Below are positions 16,956-26,732 of a DNA stretch of 64,000 nucleotides, piece after piece. A model generated the notes under the pieces. It was given only the letters and a program-made list of their open reading frames with translations. It had not been told where the DNA came from and ran no database searches. Position 1 is the stretch's first letter, and each line of letters begins with the position of its first letter. Position numbers and translations under genes: made by a program. Origin of the DNA: Scandinavium sp036271055 (GTDB lineage: Bacteria; Pseudomonadota; Gammaproteobacteria; Enterobacterales; Enterobacteriaceae); assembly GCF_036271055.1 (NCBI RefSeq), contig NZ_DATBBJ010000027.1, forward strand, positions 62,001 to 126,000, given 5' to 3'.

Positions 16956-18176
16956 TTACAACGTCTGCAGCAGGCTGGCTAACTGTTGGTTAATCACCTG
17001 CTGGTTGAATTCAGATTCGACTTTAGCTCGCGCTTTAGTCACGACGGGTTGCAATGCCTGGCGGTCAACAGCGCCAAGTGCGTTGAGCCTGTCGGCGAGC
17101 GAAGCGGCGTCATTTTCCGGGACCAGCCAACCGGATTCCCCGGCATCAATGAGTTCAGGAATGCCGCTGTGTACGGTTGAAACAACAGGAATACCCACCG
17201 CCATAGCCTCCATCAGGGCAACTGGAATGCCTTCCATGTCGCCATCTGCCCCGGTGATCGACGGCAGCAGGAAGACGTCGGCTTCGTCCAGCATCGCTTT
17301 CACTTCGTGGCTCGGCTTAAAGCCCGGCATTTCAATGACATCTTCGAGTTGATACTGCTCGATGAGCGTACGCAGACGGCGCTCCCACGGGCCAATCCCC
17401 AAAATGCGATAATGGAACCGCACGCCGCGTTCTTTGAGCTGACGACAGGCTTCAATCGCCACGTGCAGCCCTTTTTTCTCGGTCAGACGGGCTACGGAAA
17501 TGATTTGCAGCGTCTCACCCGGCGCTTTCACCGGGCGCAGCGCAAAGCGTTCCATGTTGACGCCCATCCGCGACACCACGATTTTCTCCACCGGACAGCC
17601 CATGGTTTGCAGGCGACCGGCCCACAAATCGCTTATCGGCAGCATCACATCCCCACGACGAAACAACTGCTGATACTCCGGCGTGTAGTGGCTGAGCACC
17701 TCGCGACTGGAGATGTCTATCCCGTGGAATACGGTGGCAATTTTTCCGCGTAAAACGCCCAGCTCGCGCAGTTTGGCAGCGGTGACACCCGCCGGGCCAA
17801 AGTGCGCGATAAAGACGTCGGCAGTAAACGGCTGTGGGTTTTGCGACACAATCGAGGAAAGGATGAGGTGGCGAGCTTCATGGCCATAGCGGCTGGCGTT
17901 CAGCGCCCGGAAGGTCGCACCGCGGTGCAATCCTTTCAGGGTGCTAAATGCGCGATAACGCAGTTTGGCGAGTTTCCCCGCAGGCTCATCCTGCAACCAG
18001 CGGGTTTTCTGCGCCAGACCGTAGCGCGTATAGGCCTCATGAGTGTTAGTCATGTCGCCCTTCAACAGCGCGACAATTTCCACTTCATAGCCCATTTCGA
18101 TAAACGCCACGATCTGATTTAAAACGAAGGTTTCAGACGACAACGGAAATTTTAACAGGAAGAAACCAACCTTCAT
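16956..18176 (-). CDS. wcaL: Colanic acid glycosyltransferase WcaL
   Basis: This 406-residue GT4-family (GT-B) transferase is assigned to a galactosyl transfer step in colanic acid assembly. It has VFHGIDIS near residue 147, the ISVARLTEKKGLHVAIEA segment that starts the C-terminal Rossmann domain, and the EGIPVALMEAMAVGIPVVST donor-binding motif near 310-329. It is cytoplasmic. Its start overlaps the wcaK stop (ATGA), so the two are coupled. Confidence 0.94.
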   Translation of the reverse strand: MKVGFFLLKFPLSSETFVLNQIVAFIEMGYEVEIVALLKGDMTNTHEAYTRYGLAQKTRWLQDEPAGKLAKLRYRAFSTLKGLHRGATFRALNASRYGHEARHLILSSIVSQNPQPFTADVFIAHFGPAGVTAAKLRELGVLRGKIATVFHGIDISSREVLSHYTPEYQQLFRRGDVMLPISDLWAGRLQTMGCPVEKIVVSRMGVNMERFALRPVKAPGETLQIISVARLTEKKGLHVAIEACRQLKERGVRFHYRILGIGPWERRLRTLIEQYQLEDVIEMPGFKPSHEVKAMLDEADVFLLPSITGADGDMEGIPVALMEAMAVGIPVVSTVHSGIPELIDAGESGWLVPENDAASLADRLNALGAVDRQALQPVVTKARAKVESEFNQQVINQQLASLLQTL

Positions 18177-19453
18177 TTCCCCTCCCCGATGCGGTCCAGC
18201 ACGGATTTCACCATCTGCAAACCGTTCTGGCGTTCAGCTTTCACCGCCACACGCAGACGTTCGTTGATTGCCGGAAGCTGTCCGAGCGTATCGGCAACCA
18301 TCGAGCCCAAACTGCCGTCCAGCAGATGGCGAATGTCCATCGCCATTTCCGGCATCCCCAGTTGCTGCATGATCCCGGCAGATTTGTGCTCGTAGTTAAT
18401 GGCAATGGCTGGCGTGTCGAAATTCATTGAGATAATCGCTGAATGCAGGCGTGTACCAACGGTCAGGTCGCAAGCGCCAAGAATTTTACCCATTTCTAGG
18501 TCGTTCAGCTCATCCATCACCACGTGGTACTTCGATGGGTCGCTGATGTGTTTTTGCAGATTCAGCGCCACCATGCGGTCATCTTTATTGTAGCTGTCGA
18601 TGCCAGTACAGGTCGAAAGCGCAATCACCTGATACCCGGCGTCGATAATGCGGTTCACCACGCCGGCAAACGCTTCTTCGTACGCTTGCTGAGTGGTGCC
18701 GAGGCGTTTATCAAACGGTGCCAGTTCGCGCAGAGTGACGGCGACGGTTTTGTGCTGACCAATCTTGTTTAGCCAGTGTTCGACGGCGTAGCTGGCGGTG
18801 TAATCTTCGTCGTGATGATCGACCAGCCAGGCGGTATCAACGCCCTGCTCCACTTTGGCGGTGGTAATGTCGCTGCGCTCCATCATATTCAGGCTGACGG
18901 ATTCACGCAGGATCAGCGCATCACACTGACCGAAAACATAGTTCGCCAGTTGATTGAATTGCGGATCCTGGAACGGGCCGACGCTGTGACCAATCATGTA
19001 CAGCGGCTTTTTCGCCATAAAGGTACACAGCGCATGTTCAAACTGTGGCGCGCCATAGAGGTCAACGAAGAACGAACCGCCGACCTGAATAATCGCATCA
19101 TAGTTACCGAGCAAACGGACAAAATCAGTGAAGCCCTGTGCGATAGCAATATTGCGCAGCTTGCCGCTGTCGGTCACGCGGGAGAGCAACACCTGATGCT
19201 GGTAACGACGACGCAGCACTTTCTTCACGCGTCCCATCACGCCCGCCGCGCTGTTGTGCTGTTTCATCTGCGTGTACAGCGGGTCGCCCATCACCGGGCG
19301 ATTCAGCAACCAGGATGAACTGACCGGATAGCGGCTCATGACGTCCACTTCCGCGTCAGGGTTCAGAGTATTGATGGCATCCAGCAGGCCGCGCAAAATG
19401 GCGCTGTCGCCACGGTTACCGCAAGTGTGGTTGCCAAGGATCAGTAATTTCAT
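18173..19453 (-). CDS. wcaK: Colanic acid polysaccharide pyruvyl transferase WcaK
   Basis: This 426-residue protein belongs to the polysaccharide pyruvyl transferase family and is expected to add the pyruvate ketal to the terminal galactose of the colanic acid unit from phosphoenolpyruvate. It begins LLILGNHTCGNRGDSAILRG, the NxGD motif typical of the family, and ends with GTRLHSAIISMN and INYEHKSAGIMQQLG. I placed the start at the ATG giving the E. coli length, with AGAGG ahead of it; a longer reading frame upstream runs into an ERIC element and is not used. Confidence 0.94.
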   Translation of the reverse strand: MKLLILGNHTCGNRGDSAILRGLLDAINTLNPDAEVDVMSRYPVSSSWLLNRPVMGDPLYTQMKQHNSAAGVMGRVKKVLRRRYQHQVLLSRVTDSGKLRNIAIAQGFTDFVRLLGNYDAIIQVGGSFFVDLYGAPQFEHALCTFMAKKPLYMIGHSVGPFQDPQFNQLANYVFGQCDALILRESVSLNMMERSDITTAKVEQGVDTAWLVDHHDEDYTASYAVEHWLNKIGQHKTVAVTLRELAPFDKRLGTTQQAYEEAFAGVVNRIIDAGYQVIALSTCTGIDSYNKDDRMVALNLQKHISDPSKYHVVMDELNDLEMGKILGACDLTVGTRLHSAIISMNFDTPAIAINYEHKSAGIMQQLGMPEMAMDIRHLLDGSLGSMVADTLGQLPAINERLRVAVKAERQNGLQMVKSVLDRIGEGK

Positions 19454-19473
19454 GAGGACCTCTTTAATCCACG

Positions 19474-19585
19474 CATACTTCTGGCGATCTCTGCGTTGGC
19501 TGCCATCGTTCACCCCAGTAACTTACTCAAGTAAGCTCCTGGGGATAAACGCTGTTGCCGCCTTGACCTCACCAGAATTATTCGT
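19474..19585. repeat. ERIC element between wzxC and wcaK
   Basis: The region contains the ERIC core, including the palindromic CACCCCAGTAACTTACT / AAGTAAGCTCCTGGGG block (about 19511-19544), then GCCGCC and AATTATTCG near the right end. The outer ends are diverged. It occupies most of the 164-base gap inside the colanic acid operon and would be transcribed into its mRNA as a long hairpin. Confidence 0.85.
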
Positions 19586-19617
19586 GTCTTTGATTTTGAT
19601 AATGTTATGTGTGCGCT

Positions 19618-21096
19618 CTAGCCCGCACGCAGCAGCACTTTCATTTTTTCGCTACGGCACAGCTGGCGTTTCATTTCGACCACCAGCGGATGCCGTGACA
19701 GCACAATCATTAGCGCGAAGGCCAACACGCCCGCGGCAATCTGCATCACCAGCAACAGTGGCAGAGACATCGCGCCATTAAATGCCACGCCAAGCCCGTA
19801 ACTCACGGCCAGCGTCGGCAGCGACAGATATAGCGGCAGCCACAGGCTGAGAATGTATTCACGGTAGCTGGAGCCCAGCACCGGTTTAATCATCACGAAG
19901 TAACTCAGTACGGTGTTCACGACCTGCACCAGCAGGAAGCCGAGCGTCACGCCCAGCGCACCGGCCAAATGGCCGCCGATCAGGATCGCCGGAATAAACA
20001 GGAAGGTTTTGAAGACGTTGAATTTAAAGCTGATGTCCACTCGCGCTTTCGCCATCAGCAGTGAACCAATTGGATTACCGACAGAACGCAGCAGACCCAC
20101 CACGCACAACAATTGCAGGACAGGCACGATGCTGACCCACTTTTCGCCGAACACCAGCGGCACCACGTTATTACTGACCACCATCAGGCCCAGTAACACC
20201 GGGAAATTGATGATGCCGACAACCGACAGCAGCTTGTAAAAGTTAACGCGCAGTTTGGCGGTGTCGTCCTGAATTTTGGCGAACGCCGGGAACAGCACGC
20301 GGGTGATAATCGGGTTGAGTTTCATCGGCGGCACAACAGCGACGTTATAAGCCAGGTTGTAGCCCCCGGCGACGCTCGCGCCGAGAATGCGCGCCAGCAC
20401 CAGCGTAGAAAGGTTGGTATTCACATAGTTGATGATGCTGTCGGCGGTCAGCCACGCGCCAAAGCGCAAATTCGACGAAACAGATGCCAGCGAGAAATGC
20501 AGGCCCGGACGGTAAATCCGGCGGCCAAACCAGCCGAACAGCAACGTACGCACCGCGCTGTTTACCAGATAACCGAGAATAGCGGTCATCGCCAGCGGCC
20601 AGAAATGCGCGCTCACCACGGTGAAGGTGAAACCCGCCAGCACGGCGGAAGTTTCAATCATGCCAATCTTGTTGAATTCCAGCTCTTTTTGCATCAGCGC
20701 ACGGAATTGCTGCCCGTGTGGGATCACCACAAATGCAAACGACAGCGTGCGCATCAGCGGCGCCAGATCCGGGTTATGCAGCACATCGGCAATCACGCCG
20801 CTCAGTGAAAACACCAGCGCAAACACCACAATCCCCAGCCCAACGTTCAGCCAGTACAGCGTCGTCAGTTCGAGATGGCTGATTTCTTTACGCTGAATAA
20901 TCGAGTTGGCGATACCGAAATCCGACAGCGTGTCTGCCAGGGCGATGATCACCAGCGACACGGTCAGCAGACCAAACTGGTGATTGTCGATAATGCGCGC
21001 CAGCACGGTCATCTGCACCAGCCCCAGGCCGATGATCACCACCGTTGCCATGGCGGACCATTTCGCGCCGCTGATGGTTTTTTCTCTCAGGCTCAT
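19618..21096 (-). CDS. wzxC: Colanic acid flippase WzxC
   Basis: This 492-residue MOP/PST-family exporter flips the undecaprenyl-linked colanic acid repeat. It has about 12-14 membrane helices, begins LREKTISGAKWSAMATVVIIG and includes the FGIANSIIQRKEI region conserved in WzxC. It starts 10 bases after wcaJ ends and is followed by an ERIC-filled gap before wcaK. It is full length and closely similar to the E. coli protein. Confidence 0.95.
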   Translation of the reverse strand: MSLREKTISGAKWSAMATVVIIGLGLVQMTVLARIIDNHQFGLLTVSLVIIALADTLSDFGIANSIIQRKEISHLELTTLYWLNVGLGIVVFALVFSLSGVIADVLHNPDLAPLMRTLSFAFVVIPHGQQFRALMQKELEFNKIGMIETSAVLAGFTFTVVSAHFWPLAMTAILGYLVNSAVRTLLFGWFGRRIYRPGLHFSLASVSSNLRFGAWLTADSIINYVNTNLSTLVLARILGASVAGGYNLAYNVAVVPPMKLNPIITRVLFPAFAKIQDDTAKLRVNFYKLLSVVGIINFPVLLGLMVVSNNVVPLVFGEKWVSIVPVLQLLCVVGLLRSVGNPIGSLLMAKARVDISFKFNVFKTFLFIPAILIGGHLAGALGVTLGFLLVQVVNTVLSYFVMIKPVLGSSYREYILSLWLPLYLSLPTLAVSYGLGVAFNGAMSLPLLLVMQIAAGVLAFALMIVLSRHPLVVEMKRQLCRSEKMKVLLRAG

Positions 21097-21105
21097 GTCG
21101 CTACC

Positions 21106-22500
21106 TCAATACGCTGCTTTGTTGACAAAGCCTTTGAAAATCGTCAGGAACACGATGCGAATATCAAACCACAGGCTCCACTCGCGGATGTACTCCAGGT
21201 CGAACTCGATGCGTTTTTCCATTTTTTCCAGCGTGTCGGTTTCCCCGCGCCAGCCGTTGATTTGCGCCCAGCCGGTAATACCTGGCTTCACTTTATGACG
21301 CAGCATGTAGCCTTCAATCAGCGGACGATATTCTTCGTTATGCGCTACAGCGTGCGGACGAGGGCCAACAATCGACATCCCGCCGGTCAGCACGTTGATG
21401 AACTGCGGTAGCTCGTCCAGTGAAGTACGGCGCAGGAAGTTGCCCACGCGGGTGACACGCGGATCGTTTTGCGTTGCCTGCGTCACCACTGCGTCGTTTT
21501 CCATCACTCGCATCGAGCGGAATTTCCACACTTTGATAGGCTTACCGTCCATACCGTAACGGGTCTGACGGAAGATAATCGGCCCCGGAGATGTCACTTT
21601 GACCGCCAGCGCAATACAGGCCAGAACCGGGGAAATCAGCAGTAAAATCATCGTCGCAAGCACGATGTCTTCTACGCGTTTCAGCACACGGTTGAAACCA
21701 GACAGCGGCGTGTCGTACAGCGGCACCACTGGCACACCGTTCACTTCGTCGATACGGGAATGGAGAATATTGAAGGTGAACACGTCAGGAATGAGGATCA
21801 CCGAACAGGTGGTGTCTGCCAGCTCACGGACCAGATCTTTAATGCAGGCTTCTTCTTTCATCGCCAGCGCGATGTAGACGTTGTGAATTTTACCCGCACG
21901 CGCATCTTCCAGCAGTTGCTGATAATTTCCCGCCCAGTCGTTACCTACGCCGCCCGGTTTGGCATCGTGATAACTCCCGACCACTTCAAACCCAAGCCAC
22001 GGCTGGTTGCGGAAACTGTCCATTAAGATCTGGCCGGCAGGCATATCGCCGGCAACGGCTACCTGGCGGATGTTGTATCCGCGATTGCGCAGCCAGCCCA
22101 CGCCAAAGCGGATAAACGCTCTGCACGCGACCATGCCGCAGGTGCTCAGCAAATACCACGCCAGCCAAACCGTAAGGCTGTTGTTGAAATCGTTATTGAA
22201 GGCCAGCAGTCCAGCGCAAAGAATGAGCGCTAAGGTCCAGTTTTGCAGGAGTAACAGCAGTTCGGTCGTCATGCGCACACCGCGCCATGAACGGTAAAAA
22301 TCCGTCATCCCGCCGATCATCTGAAATACCACTAGGGTAATCAGCGCCATCAGCAAATGCATGTAGGAAAACGGCAGTGCAGCCCCTTTGCAGACTACCC
22401 ACAGCCCACCAAACATGATGGTAATGTCGGAGAATCGCTGCACCATTGAGATTAACGATGCATTCGTTTTGGCTCGCTCGCGCTTTCTTAGAGTCGTCAT
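21106..22500 (-). CDS. wcaJ: Undecaprenyl-phosphate glucose phosphotransferase WcaJ
   Basis: This 464-residue enzyme starts colanic acid synthesis by moving glucose-1-phosphate from UDP-glucose to undecaprenyl phosphate. The N-terminal half has about four membrane helices and a soluble Rossmann-like part. The C-terminal half is the bacterial sugar transferase domain, with its membrane hairpin (LATMILLLISPVLACIALAV), KVWKFRSMR near 322-330, DELPQFINVLTGGMSIVGPRP and the WAQINGWRGET motif. It is preceded by a hairpin in the gap after cpsG. Confidence 0.96.
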   Translation of the reverse strand: MTTLRKRERAKTNASLISMVQRFSDITIMFGGLWVVCKGAALPFSYMHLLMALITLVVFQMIGGMTDFYRSWRGVRMTTELLLLLQNWTLALILCAGLLAFNNDFNNSLTVWLAWYLLSTCGMVACRAFIRFGVGWLRNRGYNIRQVAVAGDMPAGQILMDSFRNQPWLGFEVVGSYHDAKPGGVGNDWAGNYQQLLEDARAGKIHNVYIALAMKEEACIKDLVRELADTTCSVILIPDVFTFNILHSRIDEVNGVPVVPLYDTPLSGFNRVLKRVEDIVLATMILLLISPVLACIALAVKVTSPGPIIFRQTRYGMDGKPIKVWKFRSMRVMENDAVVTQATQNDPRVTRVGNFLRRTSLDELPQFINVLTGGMSIVGPRPHAVAHNEEYRPLIEGYMLRHKVKPGITGWAQINGWRGETDTLEKMEKRIEFDLEYIREWSLWFDIRIVFLTIFKGFVNKAAY

Positions 22501-22521
22501 CGTTGTTCCTGTTAAAAGTGT

Positions 22522-22543
22522 CCCTCTCCCGTCCGGGAGAGGG
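22522..22543. repeat. Perfect hairpin between cpsG and wcaJ
   Basis: CCCTCTCCCG and CGGGAGAGGG form a perfect ten-base inverted repeat with only two bases between arms. No T-run follows, so it is more likely an RNA stability or attenuation element than a terminator. A hairpin of similar sequence lies between wzc and wcaA. Confidence 0.65.
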
Positions 22544-22551
22544 AATGGGCT

Positions 22552-23922
22552 TTACTGATTCAGCAGGGCCAGAATATCTTTCGTTCGGGCTTCCATCAGC
22601 GATGCATCACCGCGAGACTCCACATTCAGACGCACTACCGGCTCGGTGTTCGAAGAGCGCAGGTTGAAACGCCAGTCTTCGAACGCCAGGCTGATGCCGT
22701 CGGTGCGGTCGATTTCCAGCGCGTGCTGTGCGAAATGCTGTTCAACACGGGCGATAGCGGAGACCGGCTCAGCCAGTTTGCTGTTGATTTCGCCGCTTGC
22801 CGGGAACGCCGCCATACGATCGCGAACCAGCTCGCCCAGGGTTTTACCTTTCACGCACAGCAGCTCGGTCACCAGCAGCCACGGGATCATTCCGCTGTCG
22901 CAGTAGGCAAAATCACGGAAATAGTGATGGGCGCTCATTTCGCCGCCGTAGATGGCATCTTCCTGACGCATACGTTCTTTGATAAACGCATGACCGGTTT
23001 TCGACATGACCGGCGTGCCGCCTGCCATGTTCACCACGTCAACGGTGTTCCATGACAAACGCGGATCGTGAATGATGCGCTCGCCCGGCTGTTTTTCGAG
23101 GAATGCTTCTGCCAGCAGGCCAACAATGTAGTAGCCCTCGATAAACTGACCTTTTTCATCGAACAGGAAGCAGCGGTCGAAATCGCCGTCAAAAGCGATG
23201 CCCATATCCGCGTTGTGTTCGATCACCGCATTACGGGTATCGTCGCGACACTCTGGCAGCAGCGGGTTCGGGATGCCGTTAGGGAAATTGCCGTCCGGAG
23301 TGTTGTGAACTTTGATGAACGTTACTGGCACATTCAGGGCCTTGAAACGAGCTTCCAGCGCATCAATCACCGGGCCTGCCGCGCCGTTGCCGGAGTTGAT
23401 CACCAGTTTCAGCGGCTTGAGATTAGCAACGTCAATGTAACCCAGCAGGTGATCGACATAGGCTTTCTGCAAATCGATTTTCTGATAGCTACCGCGCTGT
23501 GACTCAATCACTTTCGGGAAATCGTTGGCTTCTGCCAGACGCTGCACATCACGCAGACCCGTGTCGCCACTGATTGGACGCGCGCCTTCGCGCACCAGCT
23601 TCATGCCGTTGTAATCCATTGGGTTATGGCTGGCGGTCACTTCAATGCCACCGTCCACGCCGAGGTGGAAAGTGGCGAAATAGATTTCTTCGGTGCCAGA
23701 CAGGCCGATATCCAGCACATCAACACCCGCATCACGCAGCCCTTTTGCCAGCGCCATTTTCAGCGTTTCGCTAGTCAAACGGACGTCGCCGCCGAGCACG
23801 ATCGTTTTCGGTTTCAGGTATTCGCCATACGCGCGACCAATCCGCCAGGCGATGTCTTCATTCAGCTCTTCGCCCAGCTTGCCGCGAATATCGTAGGCTT
23901 TAAAACAGGTTAATTCAGTCAT
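22552..23922 (-). CDS. cpsG: Phosphomannomutase CpsG (ManB)
   Basis: This 456-residue enzyme interconverts mannose-6-phosphate and mannose-1-phosphate to feed GDP-mannose and GDP-fucose synthesis. It has FKAYDIRGKLG near the N-terminus, the phosphoserine loop TASHNPMDYNGMK near 97-109, the metal-binding DGDFDRC, GGEMSAHHYFRD and the C-terminal RSSNTEPVVRLNVESR phosphate loop. It pairs with cpsB across a gap filled by a REP-type repeat. All active-site loops are intact. Confidence 0.96.
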   Translation of the reverse strand: MTELTCFKAYDIRGKLGEELNEDIAWRIGRAYGEYLKPKTIVLGGDVRLTSETLKMALAKGLRDAGVDVLDIGLSGTEEIYFATFHLGVDGGIEVTASHNPMDYNGMKLVREGARPISGDTGLRDVQRLAEANDFPKVIESQRGSYQKIDLQKAYVDHLLGYIDVANLKPLKLVINSGNGAAGPVIDALEARFKALNVPVTFIKVHNTPDGNFPNGIPNPLLPECRDDTRNAVIEHNADMGIAFDGDFDRCFLFDEKGQFIEGYYIVGLLAEAFLEKQPGERIIHDPRLSWNTVDVVNMAGGTPVMSKTGHAFIKERMRQEDAIYGGEMSAHHYFRDFAYCDSGMIPWLLVTELLCVKGKTLGELVRDRMAAFPASGEINSKLAEPVSAIARVEQHFAQHALEIDRTDGISLAFEDWRFNLRSSNTEPVVRLNVESRGDASLMEARTKDILALLNQ

Positions 23923-23990
23923 GGTTTACCTCTTTTCAGGCAACAGAAAGCCCTGACCCAAATGGGCCAAAAATAATGTGGTGTTTTATT

Positions 23991-24057
23991 GCCGGAGAGC
24001 GCTGCGCTTATCTGACCTACAGGATCGTAGGCCCGGTAAGCACAGCGCCACCGGGCA
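23991..24057. repeat. REP/BIME-type palindromic repeat between cpsB and cpsG
   Basis: Two inverted REP-like units, beginning GCCGGAGAGCGCTGCGCTTA and ending CAGCGCCACCGGGC, flank a short CTACAGGATCGTAG centre. This is the arrangement of a bacterial interspersed mosaic element in an operon gap. It may stabilise upstream mRNA or reduce readthrough into cpsG. Confidence 0.8.
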
Positions 24058-24068
24058 AAGGTAAAGCG

Positions 24069-25505
24069 TTAGATGCGACCATAACGATCTTCGAATCTCA
24101 CAATATCGTCCTCTTCGAGGTACGAACCGGAGCGGACTTCAATCAGGTCGAGCGGAATTTTGCCGGGGTTTTCCAGGCAGTGCGTCGCACCGAGCGGGAT
24201 GTAGATAGATTCGTTTTCGCCAAGCAGCTTCACGTCGTCGTTGATGGTCACCTTCGCGGTGCCTGCCACGATGATCCAGTGTTCGGCGCGGTGATGGTGC
24301 ATCTGCACTGACAACCCTTCGCCAGGCTTCACGGTGATGCGTTTTACCTGGTAGCGTTCGCCGGAATCGATGGAGTCATATTTCCCCCACGGGCGATACA
24401 CTTCGCGGTGAATGTGGTGTTCATGACGACCGTCAGCCTTGATTTGTTCCACGACTTTCTTCACGTCCTGCACCGCGTGACGGTTGGCGATAAGCACGGC
24501 GTCTTTGGTTTGCACGACGACCAGATCTTTAACACCCACGGTGGTGACCAGACCTGACTCCGCATAAACGTAGCTGTTTTCGGTTTGATGGCTGATAACG
24601 TCGCCGTGATGCACATTGCCTTCGGCAGTGTGCTGGCTGATTTCCCACAGCGAAGACCATGAGCCGACATCGCTCCAGCCTGCATCCATCGGAACCACAA
24701 CCGCATCGGCGGTGCGCTCCATTACTGCGTAGTCAATGGACTCTTCCGGGCAGGCCAGGAATGCCGCTTCATCGACGCGAATAAAATCGAGATCCGGGTC
24801 AACCACGCTCATCGCCTTTTCACAGGCTTGCATGATGTCCGGACGGAATTTGCTCAGCTCTTCCAGATAACGCCCGGCGCGGAACAGGAACATGCCGCTG
24901 TTCCAGTAATATTCGCCGCTGGAGACATACGCCTGCGCGGTTTCAAGATTGGGTTTTTCCACAAACTGCGCCACGTCGAACGCCACTGCGTCTTTCTCGC
25001 CCGGGCTGACTTCGCCGCGACGAATGTAGCCGTAGCCGGTTTCTGGCAGATCCGGCACGATGCCAAACGTCACCAGTTTGCCGCTTTCAGCGTAAGGCAC
25101 CGCGTCACGCACCGCTGCGCGGAACGCATCTTCATTTTGAATGACGTGATCGGCCGCGAGTACGAGCATCAGCGGGTCACCGTCCGGGCAACTGCGTTTT
25201 GCCGCCAGTGCTGCCAGGGCAATCGCTGGCGCGGTATTACGCCCTGCCGGTTCGAGAATAATGTTCTCGGTCAGCTTATTCAGTTTGCGCAGCTGTTCGG
25301 CGACGATAAAACGGTGCTGCTCGTTGCAGATAACCACCGGACTTTCGCACTCAACGCCGTTCAGACGGTTTACCGTTGATTGCAGCATCGTCAGGTCGCC
25401 TTTCAGGCACAGGAACTGTTTGGGATAAAGGACCCGGGACAGCGGCCACAAACGGCTGCCGGAGCCACCGGCCATCACTACCGGAAAGAGTTGTGTCTGA
25501 CTCAT
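24069..25505 (-). CDS. cpsB: Mannose-1-phosphate guanylyltransferase CpsB (ManC)
   Basis: This 478-residue enzyme makes GDP-mannose from mannose-1-phosphate and GTP. The nucleotidyltransferase domain begins VVMAGGSGSRLWPLSR (about 10-25) and has the FVEKPN motif near 200. The C-terminal cupin region includes MHHHRAEHWIIVAGTAKV. Two adjacent ATG codons are possible; I use the second, which gives the E. coli length. The gene follows wcaI with almost no gap and feeds gmd and fcl. Confidence 0.95.
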   Translation of the reverse strand: MSQTQLFPVVMAGGSGSRLWPLSRVLYPKQFLCLKGDLTMLQSTVNRLNGVECESPVVICNEQHRFIVAEQLRKLNKLTENIILEPAGRNTAPAIALAALAAKRSCPDGDPLMLVLAADHVIQNEDAFRAAVRDAVPYAESGKLVTFGIVPDLPETGYGYIRRGEVSPGEKDAVAFDVAQFVEKPNLETAQAYVSSGEYYWNSGMFLFRAGRYLEELSKFRPDIMQACEKAMSVVDPDLDFIRVDEAAFLACPEESIDYAVMERTADAVVVPMDAGWSDVGSWSSLWEISQHTAEGNVHHGDVISHQTENSYVYAESGLVTTVGVKDLVVVQTKDAVLIANRHAVQDVKKVVEQIKADGRHEHHIHREVYRPWGKYDSIDSGERYQVKRITVKPGEGLSVQMHHHRAEHWIIVAGTAKVTINDDVKLLGENESIYIPLGATHCLENPGKIPLDLIEVRSGSYLEEDDIVRFEDRYGRI

Positions 25506-25508
25506 CAT

Positions 25509-26732
25509 TTAACCCCGAATGTCATCTATAAATTGTTTCAGCACGTTCGTTTTTTCGAGCGTGCGTTCGGCGTAATCGCCTGCAATCACGTTGTGTTGCG
25601 GCATTGCCAGCGCGCGTTCGATGCCCTCGACCAGCGCGGGAACCGATTCCGGTTCAACGCAGACCGCAATCCCCGGATGCGTTTCACACAACTGACCGAG
25701 TTCGGTGGTGGCCTCAGCGGTGATCACCGCATTGCCGCCTACCGCCAGAATGTTGGTCAGCTTCGACGGCAGCACCGCATCCGCCGCGCCGCGTTTCTGG
25801 ATAACCAGATGGCAATCGGCCATTTTCAGCAGCGCGGGCAAGGCTTCGTAAGACTGCAACGGGAAGAAACGCACGTTGCTCAGGCCACGTTCGGCGACCT
25901 GTTTTTCCAGTCGCGCTTTACCGCCGCCCTGTCCGACAATCACGAACAGCCACGGTTTGTCCTGCAACTCAGCGGCGGCGGCAACGACGTTTTCCAGCCC
26001 CTGCTTTTCGCCGATGTTGCCGGAGTAGAGAATAATTTGACGGTCAGCGGGCAAACCCAACTGTTCGCGCAACACCGCCACCTGCGTCGGGTTCACGTCA
26101 CGAAAACGCGCCACTTCCGACCAGTTGGGGAAGAAAATGACTTTTTCTGCCGCGACACCTTTTTCCTGCGCTTTGTTCATCATCGAGCGCGAAATGGTGG
26201 AAACGTTATCGACGCCGTGCAGGCCGCTGCGCTCAAAACGGCTGGCGAGTTTCGCGACTTTGCCGCCCTTACCTTTGCCCGCCATACCGAGGCCGAGCAT
26301 CGCGTCGACTTCGTAATCCTGAATATGCAGCAGCGTACGAGCGCCGGAGAGTTTCGCCAGCAGCCGCATACCTGGCGTGCAGAACAGTGTCGGCACTACG
26401 CCGATAATGCGGTCCGGCTTCCAGCTGCGCTGCGCCATCAGCGGGAAGAAACTGCTCAGCGCAAAGCTGCCGAGGTGAATCAAACGCTTGAGCGTCGAAG
26501 GCTGTTTCGGCACGTACAGCGGGCAACGCCAGACGGTGGCGGCCCCTTCTTCGCGGCGATAGCGCCACGCGGAGTAGCGCTCGCCGACTTTCCATTCCGG
26601 GTAGTACGGCGGCGCGGTGATCACCCGCACGTCATGCCCTTCCTGTGCCATCCACTCCACCATTTCGCCAGTGTATTTGCCGATACCGGTCAGTTCGGGG
26701 GAGTAGTTGATGCCATAGACAAGTATTTTCAC
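25509..26732 (-). CDS. wcaI: Colanic acid glycosyltransferase WcaI
   Basis: This 407-residue GT4-family transferase is generally assigned a fucosyl transfer step in colanic acid assembly. It begins with the GT-B segment ILVYGINYSPELTGIGKYTGEM, has IILYSGNIGEKQGLENVV at the start of the C-terminal domain, and PSKLTNILAVGGNAVITAE at the donor site. The start is a GTG overlapping the gmm stop (GTGA). It is cytoplasmic; acceptor details are not visible in sequence. Confidence 0.94.
   Translation of the reverse strand: MKILVYGINYSPELTGIGKYTGEMVEWMAQEGHDVRVITAPPYYPEWKVGERYSAWRYRREEGAATVWRCPLYVPKQPSTLKRLIHLGSFALSSFFPLMAQRSWKPDRIIGVVPTLFCTPGMRLLAKLSGARTLLHIQDYEVDAMLGLGMAGKGKGGKVAKLASRFERSGLHGVDNVSTISRSMMNKAQEKGVAAEKVIFFPNWSEVARFRDVNPTQVAVLREQLGLPADRQIILYSGNIGEKQGLENVVAAAAELQDKPWLFVIVGQGGGKARLEKQVAERGLSNVRFFPLQSYEALPALLKMADCHLVIQKRGAADAVLPSKLTNILAVGGNAVITAEATTELGQLCETHPGIAVCVEPESVPALVEGIERALAMPQHNVIAGDYAERTLEKTNVLKQFIDDIRG

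Noticed and set aside
18776..19318. 180-codon open frame on the plus strand
   Set aside because: It is antisense to wcaK and has no independent support.
19454..19513. N-terminal extension of wcaK
   Set aside because: The 20 extra codons are part of an ERIC element, and the internal ATG has a good ribosome site and gives the family length.
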